Positions 36,650 through 50,247 are shown, counted from the stretch's first letter. The stretch: 64,000 bases of DNA from Taenia hydatigena (GCA_036345935.2 JADWOT020001803.1:1-64000); one strand, 5' to 3'. Notes: generated by a model not told the origin, from the letters alone. Numbers and translations are program-made.

Positions 36650-38690
36650 TGATGGAAAGGTAATCTCATGTGTTTCAATCATAAAAAGCGGCGATTCCAT
36701 AAGTCACCCTTTTATTGGAGCAAAGTTTAGGAATGTGTCAAACACTTCATACAAGCATTTTAAAACGGTTAATTCCGTCACTCTCCTTTGCACATCCTAA
36801 ACCGTTTAGTGATAGTTTGTCCAATTTATCCACAGTCATTTGCTCTGCTTTTGTAAGACTCTACATAAGGTTGTCGATGCAGAAATGTTGACGAAAACCG
36901 ACTAACGATATCCAGGGGAGAACACGGGCAGTTTTGTAAAGAGGAGATCATTTAGGATGCAGCAAAGTGAAATAGGAGCAGAAGAAAGCAAAGCCTCTAT
37001 GTGCATGAGATGAATAGACGGAAGCGCAATTAATGGTTGATGCAGAAATGGGTTGGTAAGTCGTGTACTGACGGGTTGGCATGGAACCAATAAACTAAGG
37101 TAGAAGCGATGCAAATCAAATACTTGCAAGGATAGTTGGCTTCATAAAAAACGAACAGTTGCTTATAATGGCTAATAATGACTTCTGTGTAACCGTATGC
37201 TAACAGGTGAGGGGGTGAAATTGTGTACAAATACAGAACAATGCATCAGAGGAAAAAAGCGGGGGTGCAAAAGAGTGCACAGATAGGTAGGATAACACTA
37301 GACGGCAAAATCATATGTTAATTTTCTTTGCCCATAATTAGGAGCCAAAAGATGCATTACGATGGGAGGCGGTTAGTCCATACAGCCCTTGTTAGGCAGA
37401 AATGTTAAAGGGAAAAAACAACTCCAGCTGAAACCATTGAGTTCCAAAAGTAGCAACGATGTGCCGAATTGAGTTATATGGTCGTTTGTTCATGGAGTGA
37501 ATAGAGCTGACTTGCATTGGTGGCTAAAGAATGAGTGAATGTGGTGTGATCATGAATTCTTTACAGCTATTTGAGGTAATTGCCACCTTCCACCGAAGTG
37601 GCGAGCAAGCGCAGTTGAGGTGTTCATGCAGATCTCATCTCTTTTTCTTCCAACATGTCTCGATTGCCTAGTATGGAGCTGTGTAAGGCTGCGGAACCCC
37701 GTAGACTATGAAAGAATACCTGCTAACACGGGCCAGTAGTAAAACCAGCATTCACTCTTTCAAGCATCTAAATGACGGATTAACTAGCCATAGCTTATCA
37801 AGCCTTGATTCCAAATGTGAAACAGACGAAAATAGCTACAGGTAAAACTCTAATTTTGATTGCGTTTCTGCTCAATGAAAAAATTGCTTAATGCTACACA
37901 GAACCAAATAGTAAATAGAGACCATCGCATACACCACGATGTTTTATTGCGCATCGCATCTTAATATTTGTGCGGGAATTCGCCAAGAGGGCACATCGAC
38001 GCCATCTTGTCCACATTTAGGAAAACCATAAACCATAAGCATAGTTAATGCTCATGCTACGAATCGTGACAGCATGAAGCGTGTGAAAGGCAATGAATTC
38101 ATCGGCACTTATTTCACTTAGAGAATTGTGTGTGATCGTAAAAACCCTTCGCAGATAGTTGCATACGGTGTGACATGCAGAACAGTCGTGCACAGTCAGT
38201 TCGATGTAAATTTCATCTTCTAACCACAATATTTTAAACATAGTTGCTAATTACAAACGAAAAGCATATCTTTGAATGATGGCAGAAGCCTCGATTTGCA
38301 AACGGGTATGAGTGATTTAAGATGCGGAGCGTTGCACATGACGTGATAGCTGGTTGATCAGCAGACACGCCATGAACGTACCACGGACTCACACGTTAAA
38401 CATGGTCTTACGCCGACTTTGTGTATACAGCTGTGTCACGATTAAAGTATATCTGGTCGTGGTAGCGACCGGCTGAATGGATGGAAATAAAAGGCGCTGC
38501 AATTTATTAGGCTAATAAACTAGTCGGGATAGCTAATTATTTATCAGAAAGTCGCATCCGCGTTTTCAGACCTTTCCACTGTTAGGCATGATCAAACTTT
38601 GAGCCGTATCTGACATCCCATTGCTTTTAACAATCCATTAGAATAGTTCATTTATTCACCTTAGGCATGATGTATGAGCGAGTCAGTTCT
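36650..38690. other. No recognised gene
   Basis: Short frames only; no repeat partner or splice structure noticed. Confidence 0.35.
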
Positions 38691-38699
38691 GTCGATGTG

Positions 38700-39010
38700 A
38701 TAACTCAGTCGGGGTGTAGCAAGGTACAAAACAGTAAAACTTCCCATCCTGTTGCAGATGCCACTCATTATGGAGCTCGATTTGAGTGTACTCCCAACTG
38801 AGCAGAACCTTTGGTTTCATTGATCTGAGCTGTGTAGCAATAGCAAAATCCTAGAAACTTAATTATTTTAGGACAAGGTTGTTAAACTTTGATGCTACGG
38901 TGTAAGGCCGCTGTTCTGCTAATGCCGTGATACCTATGGTGTTTCAATGTACCTTGTAGGCGAGAGGAGGAAAGAAACACAAGCCAAGTTCTGCAGAAGT
39001 AAATCGATTC
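38700..39010. repeat. Q repeat, copy 1
   Basis: Matches 58480-58820 in the same orientation: a shared acatttggtttca-like stretch, then ctgtaggcgagag and aagt-cgattaaa-like text. Diverged, with indels; no open frame is shared. Confidence 0.5.
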
Positions 39011-39549
39011 CCTACGGATTGTATTGTAAAATAAAATAAAGGTATCCAAGAACATTATATCTTCTCATACATAAGTGGTAACAGGGATACGTAGAAGGAT
39101 GAATTCGCTACAAATGCATTATTTCCTCTTGACAGACACCTCCTTCATTTATGTGGCAAGAAGGCATGTAAACGTCTAGGCAGGGCTACACCTCCATTGA
39201 TTTATAGTTAGACATTACCCAAACCCACCTAATCACTAAGCAGCGGCAAAGTAATAAAAACTAACAGAAGGTGAATCGGATATGCATCTAAATGGCCGAT
39301 CGGGTTCTTTTCATCCATTAGATCTTTAAACAGTCTGCTTAACATTCGGTCCAAAGGTGTACGCGGTGAGCTATTATTGGCATAACAACGAAGGCGTAGC
39401 ATTGAGGAGAGATGTTACTAAAAGCTAGTTGGTAAATGAAACACTCTAGTGCAGATGACGGAAAATAGTGGTAGCAAATGAAAAAATCAGAAGGGTTTTG
39501 TGTAGGTAATGTGCAATTGTTGACGATGATTGGGTTACTTTACTGGCAG

Positions 39550-39821
39550 ATAAACCTGAGAAAAGAATTGTGGGCAAGGCACTTGGAGGCAACGGGCTCG
39601 AAGTGTGTGGACGTATGCCGCCGTGTATCGGTTCTTACCTTGCATTTTTGTATGGTGAGTATCGATGTAGCTCGGTCTATGAGCTGTATTGTTCGGCTAA
39701 TCCTACAGGGGCCCAGAAAGGAAAGAAAGTAGGAGGTGGTAGCTCAGCTGTGTCTGTAGGCTCACTGTCCGATGGCGACGTTGAATGTCTGAATCGCTGT
39801 CGCGCATTGCCTTGCAAGTAG
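39550..39821 (+). CDS. Small cysteine-containing protein, 3' exons (candidate)
   Basis: The exon at 39550-39654 follows acceptor ttactggcag and ends TATG before GTGAGT. A 54-nt intron with ggctaatcctacag leads to exon 39709-39821, which ends AAG TAG. The joined frame reads KRIVGKALGGNGLEVCGRM, then CIGSYLAFLYG, a GKK-rich linker and ECLNRCRALPC. Since 54 is a multiple of three, retaining the intron also leaves an open frame, so either form could be made. Five cysteines in the spliced form suggest a secreted peptide, but no signal peptide is visible and the 5' end is unresolved. Confidence 0.4.
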
Positions 39822-39919
39822 CTGTCCTGGGCCAATAAGAGAAGGAGAGAAACAAAGCTCTATCATGAAATGCACTAATCGTTATGCTGCATAACCGGAG
39901 ACTTTGGCCACGTCATGGC

Positions 39920-40270
39920 AACCGATAGAAAAGGTTGCCGACAGACCAGACATGCATAACAATCCCGTACACTCGGTTACAAAATGTTCGGAAATTCGAG
40001 GTAATTTTATTTGGTTGCCGTGTTCTATAAGAACAGGCAACTGCATCATTACGTTGCAACGTGCTGGTCGTTTACTGTAAAGCAGTGCACTGGTTTAGTC
40101 TGTAGCATGGAGAACCATTTTTGCCATGTCTTTGTGTGAAGTCTGCACCCGGAACACTGTTCCACATGAAATGCTAGGTCGCACAATTACTAATGAAAGC
40201 GACAATGCCGTCTACTCATTCTTCCATTCTGGAGCACAGATATCCGTGTTCTCACCAGTGGCGAAGTGAG
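39920..40270. repeat. S repeat, copy 2 (decayed)
   Basis: The direct relative of about 19130-19500. The match is best at 40140-40270. On the minus strand SNC-T-HFMWNS aligns with SNCVTWCFMRNS of copy 1, but stops interrupt it, and the downstream exons of the cysteine-rich gene are not preserved. Confidence 0.45.
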
Positions 40271-40279
40271 CAACACTTT

Positions 40280-43200
40280 AATTTTATCGACCAATCTATG
40301 AATCAACATCTTATCTAGATAACTGACAGTTTCCGCACAACAGATGGCCTAGTCGATCCATTGATCGGTGCACTGACTCATGCGGTTTGATGAGGAGAGC
40401 ATCTGACGACCTACGCACTCGACCCCATTAGGAACTTCAGCATCGCCGCCCTTTTCTGATGGATAGAAATCGCACGCTTTGGTGAATAAGAGATTATGGA
40501 AATGCTGCTGAGAAGGCATGCACCTACAACGACACAGGCACCATCTGATCAATAATAGTAGCAGCTTACAGCATTTCATCCACTGTCGATGCACTCCGGT
40601 CTTAGTTGTATGAGATTCTTTTCAGAGTTGGAAAGATGGATCTGATGAAATGATTGCAGCCGTTACACTTCCCGTACTACTTCTTATCTCAAGTTGTGCT
40701 AAAGTAGGGTTGCATACAATAGAAGACGCATATTTTCTCAAGCTATTGCCTTCTTGTGCAGGGATGCGTGCTTCTGACAAATTTGGCGCCAAGTTGAGCA
40801 CAGCTGGCCTTCAGAGGTTATTGATTTCGTTCCAAAGCACAAACGTCGACAGGCAATTAACAAAGTAAGATTTTCAATAGGGTAACGAGAAATTTGTTAT
40901 GTTGGAGGAGACAAGAGCACTACCGCCTGTTTGCAATCCAGGTACAGACAAATCGGCCCAACCCAAGCAATAAATCATTGCGATGTTGCAAAAAGAATGA
41001 ATACACGAGTGACGAGCGAATTACAAATGTATTGATCTCCTTGTTGAGGTCATCACTTCTCAGACTTTTATTGAATAAAACACACTCGGAGGGGTAAAAG
41101 GGATATGGCACTGCAACAGGGTAATCGTCCCATTCTAAAGACATCCAGTGAACACTTCTGCTGCGTCAGTCGATATGATTGCACTTTCTAACCGATCAGA
41201 AATTAAAATACTGCTCTCTTCTTTCCATCACAAACTCATGCTCTTTCTCTGTCACGATGAATGGCCATCCAGAACGGTGAGACATGGGTCGCCGATTAGT
41301 TAGACGCTGGGCGGGATGAATAGTCAAGGGAGAGAGGAAAACTCAGCTTCCAACCAATTGTCAGTGGAGTTCATGTGAGCTGTATCAGGTTCAAAACCGA
41401 CCACTGATTGAGCAGTTTTAAATTCAAGTCGAGCTCACCGTGAGCTCGGCTACCCCATGCATTCTGTATGTGCTCAATTAGCAGCGACTCAAACGCACAA
41501 ACTGCCTATTTTGAAGTCACAACACATTCGATTGGATGGTGTAATGCCTTCATATTCTTGATGCGAGCCTCAATTTTCGATGTGTAGCCATCACAATGTA
41601 ACTCGATGTAACAGATTTGCAAGCATAGTCCGTACCTCCGTTTTACATTTCATCTCGGAATCTCATTTAAATGCTAACGTTGTCGCTTGGAAGGCGCAAA
41701 TATCTTATGCTAGCAAAAAGTCAACCAGAACACAAATTTGCCTAATTCTTACAGACATTTTATCCTACGGCGATGAATGCGGCGGTCAAAATGAATCAAT
41801 TTTCACTTGATTAGTGTACGTTTGTCACCAAATTAAAGGATATTAAATCATTTTGATAGCCTTATTTGTCATCCTAGAAGGAAATACCTACGAGAATTGG
41901 CCAAATTTGTGCTCTGGTTGACTTTCTGCTAGTATTGTGCAATCCCCAGTCAGGGCTGATTAGGCCCCTTATCCCTACTGAGGAGAAACTAATACTTTCT
42001 GAGAGAAAAAATGATGAAACTTTTAAATCAACCTCACATATATCAGTCCGCATATCCGACAGGCTACTATCGCATCCACAAGTTGAGGCTTTGATTTTGC
42101 TCTCCGAATCCTAGGCTGGGCAAAAAGACCAGCTTGGCAAATGTGTCGATTTTATTAATTACACAGAAGTCTTCATAGAAGTGCGATGGGGCAAAAACAC
42201 ATCGGAAACAGCGGTCACCTGTTTAATCTAAAACATTTCTGCTAATACTTCGCTACAAGGGTCGGCGTGCAACAAAAGGCATTATGCTATGCGGGACTTC
42301 TTAAATACTCTTATTCTTTATACTTTATGGATCAAAATTGGTGTTTCTTCGGGACTCGTTGATTGTAGAGAGCGGATGCCACTTCGTTAAGTTCACCCTG
42401 ACTGGACATCGTCTTGTCTTAGCAACTAAAGAGAGTAAGGAAGGCTTAAGCGACATCATGCCTCATCCTTAAAAGCTGTCGCGATAACCTACTGCACTTC
42501 TGTTGTCAGTACCTACTTCCTCCTTCTCGTTTGCCCTCATGCCTGACAAACCTCTCAAGAGGCTTTTGATAGGCCACAAATTGAACCAAATTTATCAGAC
42601 CCATTAAGGTCACTAGCGACACATTGATAATTTAAGTTAGAATTGGAAACGAATACATACCCCAAAGTTCATATTTAGTAAGTCCATGGAGATCAGAACT
42701 ATGAAAGCGTCTCTGATCATAGTTCACACGAAGTTGGCCTCCACATGAAGTGAATTTTGATACAAATGAAAATCGGACATCATACTGCTAAAAACAAAAG
42801 ATGTCTGTCTTGAGCATTCCAAATTCCGTCTAGTAGACAGGCATTATGCTAAGATAGTGGAATTAACCAAAGTAAACTAGGATAGCAACAATTCAGTAGA
42901 AATAGATGAGAAGACAAAAAAGGGGAGCTTAAATGCCAACCACCACCCAGCATGCTTAGGTCAAATAAAGCTGTGGAACATGGTTCACCAGCTCGCGGGT
43001 AGATGATTACGACGAGGGGTGATTTTGTCAATCTGCTTGCTTACAAGATGCATCAAAGTTGAAGAAGTCGCAAAAATTAGATTATGGGAAGGGAGATTAA
43101 CTAACGGCTCGCCGTATCAAAAATGCCCGTCGAAAACTTCCTTAACTCCACCATCACCGAGAAAGTCAGAAAAGACAAATGGGAGTATCTACCTCTTTAC

Positions 43201-44500
43201 TTGCCTTTACTTTATGAAAACGAGCCAACCTTGGCTTAAATGCTTGTCAATTTGTAACAAAATGTCACTGTTTATTTTTCAAACACCATGCAGAAAACGC
43301 GTCATTCACTAACTGATTTGCACTTTGAAATCCCTGCTTTATTCTCGGGAGATCACATCGAATCCAAATCTCTTTTGTCTGCTTAAGATTAATAGGATGC
43401 TAAGATATTTACAGGAGATACCTGGAAGCATCAGCCACTCACACTGTAGTGTTTGTTGAAATGCTTGGTCGCAGAAGCATGGCCTCTCCTTTCTCTATGC
43501 CTACACCTATTTCAAAACAATCAATCTACATTTTAATCATAGTTTCGGAGTCATGGTATGGATATCAAAATGGCAGGTGACTTGTGACGGAATATTTCAC
43601 AAGAAGACTTTTGACTTCAGCTAGGCGCTGAGATATCCAGTGTGCCTTACACCATGCGCTTGTTTTGATGAGCTGCGGTGTTTCAGACCAAACTAAGTGA
43701 TTACACAGTTCACTGCAGTGTGGGTGTTGATGCAGCCAGGTTCCCATAAGCAGACTGAAAGACTATCCATCTTCAGAGTCACAGTTTGACAAGTATGAGT
43801 TCGTGAGCTCAATCCGCCCAGTAGTAAGTTGATCACCATTGTCTATTCCCAGCTCTTCAATTTGTATGTAATTTCACACAGTGAATATTGAGAAAGTCAT
43901 TGAAAAAAGAAGAAACAGTGTGACATATAAGATTACCGCTCTACTTTTGTTAGCTTGTCGTTTAATTTTCTTTCAATTGCCCTAAAACGACTATTTTAGC
44001 CAACAAAAGAGCAAGCCTAACTATATTGGATTAGCATTCTCGTGTTTCGTTCAGAGATAGAGGGAGGGGTTCTGATTGGCAATGATGAATGGAGGCCAAT
44101 GGTAACGCTACGATTACGCTCAAGTGACCCTTCTGCCACAAAAACAAAATATTAACGGGCTTTTATAAATTATGATCACAAATGTCGACGCAGACGCCAA
44201 GTAGGCATTGACACCAACCCAGATTTACCAATTAGTATTAAATAAAGTTATGTTCAGATTGTTGCATGTGGGTTTTGGCAGAGGGTTAAAAGAGGAGCCA
44301 CCAAACCAGTAGAATGCCAGTTTGAATAGAGAAAGGAGTAGAAAGTTAGTAGGGGTAACACTTTCGGCTATTTACAGAGGTTACAGTCTGTCGGACATTA
44401 ACAACGCGCAAAAGAAAAATTCCATAAAATGGCATGTACTCAATGGTCGAGGACTAAATAAAAATCAGTCTTCTGCGACAACTTGAAGATGCAAGAATCA
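40280..44500. other. No recognised gene
   Basis: Many short competing frames, none with splice support. No repeat partner noticed. Confidence 0.35.
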
Positions 44501-44935
44501 TGTCGTCTCTAATCGTCTTCATTGCGATCGAAGTAACATGAATGCCTGCATTAATATACATAGGAACCCACATTATCCATCAATCATCAGTTAGTCATAA
44601 ATCTCGGTTGTCCCAATGGTTCGATGGTCCAAATGTTTGTGGTTTTTGCAGTTACTGTAAACTATTAGAATGTGTTCAGTAACTGCATTCCAGTGCTACA
44701 GATTTTACCCTCGCCTCAATTTCTCGTTCTGTGTCATGTTTTTAAACATCCTAATAATCGCGCACATTTTGTGTCGAATTTCTTTTTGCAGACACTTTTT
44801 AATCCACCACCATGATGCCCGTGGTCTCAAAACTGTCACAAGTGCAAATTGATAATGCCGTGTTGAAGAAGGGTGTAAATGCTTGCGCCGTACTCTAGAG
44901 AGATTCTCCACACGGCATTATAACCCATCGAATTT
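44500..44935. repeat. R3 repeat, copy b
   Basis: The direct partner of 7333-7755. The 68-codon minus frame (44705-44911) is also open here, with an identical 24-base stretch at its end (nt 44710-44740). Conserved blocks on the plus strand include a polypyrimidine tract and acceptor at 44780-44791. Confidence 0.65.
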
Positions 44936-45171
44936 ATGTGCTTGCAGAACTGCTGCCTACCAGTCCTATCAGAATGACTGTCACTACTGATTGCTTCGAC
45001 GATGAGCGTGCTGATTGAGCCGCTGAATGCGATGCAGATGGTGGCGATGACTAAGCAATGCGCTTTGCAATGCCCTCGTCCCAAGTTCTCTAGTCTATCA
45101 ACCAGATCAAGCATCAGAATTTTCTCAGTGCTCCCGGTTCTGATGCTGCCAACGTGAGCATTCTTCTGCAC
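44836..45171 (-). CDS. Exon with one membrane segment (candidate)
   Basis: The frame is open for 111 codons after an acceptor-like gtgctcag at 45171-45178. It carries a membrane-like stretch (CLVIATICIAFSGSISTLIV), a polar loop and GYNAVWRISLEYG. The frame stops at 44836, exactly where copy a of R3 has a GTAAGA donor. A splice to the acceptor at about 44748 would add a short tail ending NEKLRRG in both copies. The loop with A-V-W-x-I/C faintly recalls claudin-like proteins; I do not rely on that. The copy a counterpart is frameshifted before GYNAVW. Confidence 0.35.
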   Translation of the reverse strand: MQKNAHVGSIRTGSTEKILMLDLVDRLENLGRGHCKAHCLVIATICIAFSGSISTLIVEAISSDSHSDRTGRQQFCKHINSMGYNAVWRISLEYGASIYTLLQHGIINLHL

Positions 45172-45721
45172 TGAGCACTTGTGGGTTCCTTACTTTCTTG
45201 CTTTTGAAAAGTTATCGACGTTACAAGCGGATTTCCATGCTCTTTGCTTGCCTTTGCTTACTATTGATACATAATGCCGTTCAAGTTCACTGCTGCGGAT
45301 CACTAAGGCAACCCTTCTACCAGGCATAATGCAGTAAATGAATCGGCGGAAGATATCGAATTCAATTACATGAGGTGACATAGTTCGCATTCAGAGTCGC
45401 AACATTATCACATGGGCTATACAATCAAAGAAGAACAAAGGATTGTATTTCTGTGTGATTTCTATAACATATTTTAAATACCTACAAGATATTTACCAAT
45501 CTCGTGCAAGGAATGCGGAAATCATGCGATTGAATCTCTGCAGTTTCTTCTACGCATTTCCCATCCATGGGTTGACATAATTAGCAACTGCTTGAGACTG
45601 AAACCGTTAGCAATCTTACTGAAGATGCCTCCAAAATGGGTGCATTTGTCTTATTGCGTGTACGCAGAAATTAGGAGATTGGGTAAGGCCAATCTCATTA
45701 TCTCTCTGATCAGCACAGGCC

Positions 45722-45880
45722 CTAGTGTTGTTGCTGAGTCTGACGGGAGCCATTATGGAGGCGGATGAAGCCATGCTTTTGCGGCACGGCTTGGCCTTCT
45801 TCCTTGGTTGCATCATCCACTTTATTAGTGATGACGACTTCTACGACTTCGGCCTCCTGCTCCGCACTCCTGTCATCCAC
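45722..45880 (-). other. Possible C-terminal exon
   Basis: A GC-richer patch with a minus frame of about 50 codons (SAEQEAEVVEVVITNKVDDA), ending TQQQH and TAG. The opposite strand is also open with ATG (45755-45907). No clear splice acceptor was found. Which strand codes, if either, is undecided. Confidence 0.2.
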
Positions 45881-45909
45881 CCACTACCCCAACTTCTCTC
45901 TTATTGACG

Positions 45910-48900
45910 CTCAGTTTGCAATGAACTAAACGAGATTGCCAGCTGTATCAACGATCTCAACTCTGCCAGGCTAAGCCAGGTCTAACATCAGCTCGTGCTT
46001 GCTTCTTATCAGCCTACAGCTCAATATAATTTCAAAGATCTCCATAACTCTCATAACAGACCTGTGTCATGTCTTTTGTCAGAGTAGCTTGCAAAATTTG
46101 TTGATTTGACGTTCTACTGATGATTTATTTGGCTAAATGCATTGTGAAACCCAAGCAATGTGTTTAAATTGATGTACGAGACCGGTGGTATAGCTTTGTC
46201 CAGGCATTTGTTTGAAAAGATGTGATGTGGATCAGTTGTGTAAATAATGGCTTAATAGGGTCTGTGCGCAGCCAAGATTTTGGAGGCCTGTGTAGAAAAA
46301 TGCAAAGCGTACATGCAAGTGTGTAGCTGATGTTTAGCGTACACATTTGTGAAAATTTGTTGCGTAACATATAAGGCAGTAGAGGGCCATGGTGGAACTT
46401 TTTTAAAGGCTCTACACTGAGGCGGCATCAAACCATCAAGCGCAAGCTTAAGGCTGCCTTAAAATGGCTGACGAAAAGAGTGAGCCTTAGTGATCTACTA
46501 CAAAGAAACGGTTGAATATCTGGAAGAACCGATAACCACGAAGAGCGAATGAATTAAATAAATGGACACAATGGAAGTGTTGATGATCTTAGCTAAATCA
46601 GAAGTTAAGATCAACGTCTCATGAACAAGTTGTTAAAGATCATGGATGAGGATGGTCACGTGACAGATGCTACAGTCCTATGGTATGTAGACGGTACTAA
46701 AAGGTAGGAAAGCAACTTCGGTAGCGTTGGACCACAGCCCAACAAATACTATTAAAATTAAACAAAAATTTAAACAATGTAGTCAGACTGAAAAGGCACA
46801 GAAATTCTTGCGCAAATTAGCCCTATTCTAATGTTTTAGCAAGCAAAATATTGCGTTTTGAGCGGCCCATCAGCCTTAAAATGGTGATGGAATGGGTGCG
46901 AAATAAAAGGGGGGGAGAGAGTAGAAGTGAGCAAGATCGCCTTCATCAGTACCACGTATTAGGCCCTTATCCGTCAGTAGTTCTTTAGTAAGGCTAAGCT
47001 TGAACCTCTCTCCCAAGTACCCAATTAGGACAAATAACCACGAATTTTACCGATTTGGGAAAAGCAGAAATAAATGCTGCAATCTTAGCGTTCCGAAAAG
47101 AATCCAACTGGCGGGAATAAAACGCGATATTTTCGTTACACTTTTAGGGTTTTAAAACTTAGATGTGGACTAGATGTGGCTGGAGGGTGCTCTTCTTGGC
47201 TAGTTTTCATCTCAGGTCTTTTATCTCACACCAATGACGGACAAAGAAAGTTGAGCAAAATAATATATCTTACTTACTTACCTCTGACATGGCTACTTGT
47301 CAATGACTCGCTGGTGCACCCTGCCTCCAATACCTGTACCGCATGTATGCGACATCCTAGCATCTTACATTTGTCGGACAATACGCACCCAACCATCAAC
47401 ACAAACGACTAAGAACAAAGACCAGCAGGGTTAGCCTTAAATGGTGAGTCCTTACTATCCTACTAGATACTTGAAGCTACGACTTCGCCCGCCTAAATGC
47501 AGCCACTGAACCATTTTGACTGCGGAAGTGGTGATAAATTTCTCTTCCAAGAAGAACACACAACAATAGCCAACTATTCTAAATTCGATCTCGTAAATCA
47601 CATTAAAGCTTTGGAGCCACAATCTCTCATCGATGTCTTGCAGTCAACGACTCCACGACAATTCACCACTGTTCCCTATGAGACCGAAAATTAAGGCTAT
47701 ATTGCATGAAAGCACAGACCCGGTACCACACATGTGTCGACATCGAATTTATTCCAGCTGGTGGCAATTCAAAAACTACTAATCTATCTGCAAAACCTAA
47801 AACTATAAGTTTTAAGTCCTGAGCTAAATGCTTAAAAATTGTTCTATCCAAAAAAATCAGAATGCTTATAGTTCTACATTTTTGATCTGCGCGCGCTTGC
47901 TTCCATGCGTTTTTCGCTGATCTCGCCACAATTCACTGGTTAGCGCGTAACAAATAGCCTTGAAATATGCCTAGTTGCGTGTTTCAAAGGCTGGGCTATG
48001 GCTTGGAAGCTGTCGTCACGACTTGTATCAAAGCGTATAGATGCGTGAGTGCCTGTTATGAAAACACTTTAATTTGTTCAATAAAATGTACATCTAGAAG
48101 TAACAATCAGCGTGGGAATGTCACTGACGATTCCTGGGCTTGTTGGGTTTATGGTTTCTGTAATGTCTATTATGATATGCTTTAATCATACTATCCGGTT
48201 TAATCAAATGCCAATATCAGCTGTCTGTTTAGCCTGACTCCAGTGGTTTTAAATTAGGACGAGAGGTTGGGGACAGAATTTATCATATCCTTTACCGGTT
48301 TTCAATGGTGGAAATAATGAATCTTGCTACTTAAGGGTAGTTAAACCATTTTGGATCAATCGGAGTTCACGTATGGGCTATTATGGCATTTGCACAGGAA
48401 AACCACACAACAGGCTTTACTATCATTGGTTTATGCAACAAATGCGTAAAACAAAGGAAAAACCCACTCAAAAGTGCTGCTAAGCATTGATTTTTCCTGG
48501 TGACGACCTTTAATTAAAGCCACCATTGCTTAAATCATGCAGGAATTATTCCAGAACAATGCAAATTGGTCCATGTAGACCGGCTTGCGCGATGTCAGAA
48601 AGCACTGTACATGGTGTAATAAGTAATCTTATGGTAAATTTGACTAGTCGCAACAATCAAAGGACGGATATCGCAAATGCATCACACACCTTAGGCGTTT
48701 CACATTTCCTTATTATGATAGAGAATCTTCATTAAATTCTTGTAGAGGAGCCGAGAAACGTGAGGCCTAGTACTTGCTCATTGATAATTGAAGCACACGT
48801 CAACGGCTAGGTAAGCAGCATTCAGGTTCCGCTAATCTCATGGCTGAGCAGACATTATCGAAACAATGATTCCTGTTAGAAAACGTGGATAGTTTGTGCA

Positions 48901-49178
48901 TCTACTTTAATTCCACTTAAATTGGGAGACCTTGACCTAGTCACCCTCTCGGATCAAAGACGTCAAGAAAGATAACACCTCTTAGCGCAATTGATGCATT
49001 TTCCGGCAATATTTTTCAGAGTTACTTAGACAAAACTCACTTGATGCACAATAAGGTAACGTCAATTACGATGCATGCACACATTGCTAGCAAAGATTAC
49101 AGGAAGTAGGCAGTAAGTAATAGGGAAGCAAATTAGTTAAGAAAGCAAGCTATTAAGTTTTGTACCACTCTTATTTAC
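45910..49178. other. No recognised gene
   Basis: Short frames only (47176-47412 +, 47967-48185 +, 48526-48735 +), without splice or copy support. Confidence 0.35.
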
Positions 49179-49673
49179 TCAAGAGCATATTGAAGAAGAA
49201 TTCATGTTCTCATACCTGGCACTAGTATTAGAATTGGTGACAGCGGCGGTGGGGCCAACAAATTTGGAAGCGAGGGCCAGATATCCGATCAGCAGAACGG
49301 TTGATTTTATTGTGGGTAAGCGGATCATTCTTCCAGACGCAGAGAATTCCATAGCGGTTAGGCACGTTGGCAGCATCTCAAGATGTTCGTGAAGGGGCAG
49401 TGCAAATTGACGGCATATATGAGCCGCGGGCAATCCTTCATTGAACAGCGTTGCCAAAAATGGCTGCCACAGGGAAGACTTACGTAGGAGATCACCACTG
49501 TGCAGCATGAAGCAGTGAGAAGAGATTGGATAAAGTGGATCTAGAGGCAAGAAACAGTTCTTTTGTGTGTCATCGCAAACAACTGAGAGGTAAAATCTTC
49601 CACTGATGCGCTTTCGCTCGTGATGCTCCAAGTCAAATTTGTCGTTGAATCGTTGCAGATCTGCTACGCAGGC
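49179..49673 (-). CDS. Unidentified last exon with C-terminal hydrophobic segment
   Basis: After FBXO4-like B this is the longest continuous frame seen: 164 codons from an acceptor (tactaatttag) at 49674 to TGA at 49179. It begins ACVADLQRFNDKFDLEHHER and continues with GRFYLSVVCDD and LWQPFLATLFNEGLPAAH. Near the end is a hydrophobic stretch (STVLLIGYLALASKFVG) followed by a polar tail of about 30 residues. It could be a membrane-anchored protein's C-terminus. I do not recognise a family. An internal GTAAGT donor near 49484 offers an alternative exon end, but the frame stays open past it. Upstream exons were not found. Confidence 0.45.
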   Translation of the reverse strand, partial: ACVADLQRFNDKFDLEHHERKRISGRFYLSVVCDDTQKNCFLPLDPLYPISSHCFMLHSGDLLRKSSLWQPFLATLFNEGLPAAHICRQFALPLHEHLEMLPTCLTAMEFSASGRMIRLPTIKSTVLLIGYLALASKFVGPTAAVTNSNTSARYENMNSSSICS

Positions 49674-50247
49674 CTAAATTAGTAGCCCTGCACCATGAAA
49701 AGTGCGTTTTATTTTAGGATGCAAATTCTTTGCCAAATCACACGCTCTACTTGCATAGCCACTTTTCACCTCGCATCTGTGTCAAAAATTAAGGTGCATT
49801 CTGTGGTTTGCCTGCTGCTAAATAAAAAATTCTCTAAATAGCCTCAATAAATGCTACAACACATTCACGTCTGTCATGCACCTCACTACATTTTACATGT
49901 AGATCTGTTAACTGCCACTTTAGCCACAGGCATAGTGCGTAGCGATGGATCCACCGCCATTAATAAATGCAGATCACTAATCGCATTGTCTAAGCCTCTT
50001 CTGTTTGGCCACTTCCAGTGTCGCACTAACGAGACGTAGGGATTGATGACCGGGTTTCTTTGCCTACATCAAAAGTAACGGGTTGTCCTGAACGGTATTT
50101 AAAAAAGCGCTTTCCTCATTTCACTTTTAACCTCCTCTTTTCTAATTCAAATTACTCTCCGATAAAAATACCACACTTCATCACAATGACTTTGAGTGAG
50201 ACGTTCCTCATATTTTTCACAAAGTGGACTTCCTTGGATGCGAAACC

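Noticed and set aside
44836..45171. Claudin-family assignment
   Set aside because: Only a faint W-containing loop after one membrane segment; the usual cysteine pair and the remaining membrane segments are not visible.
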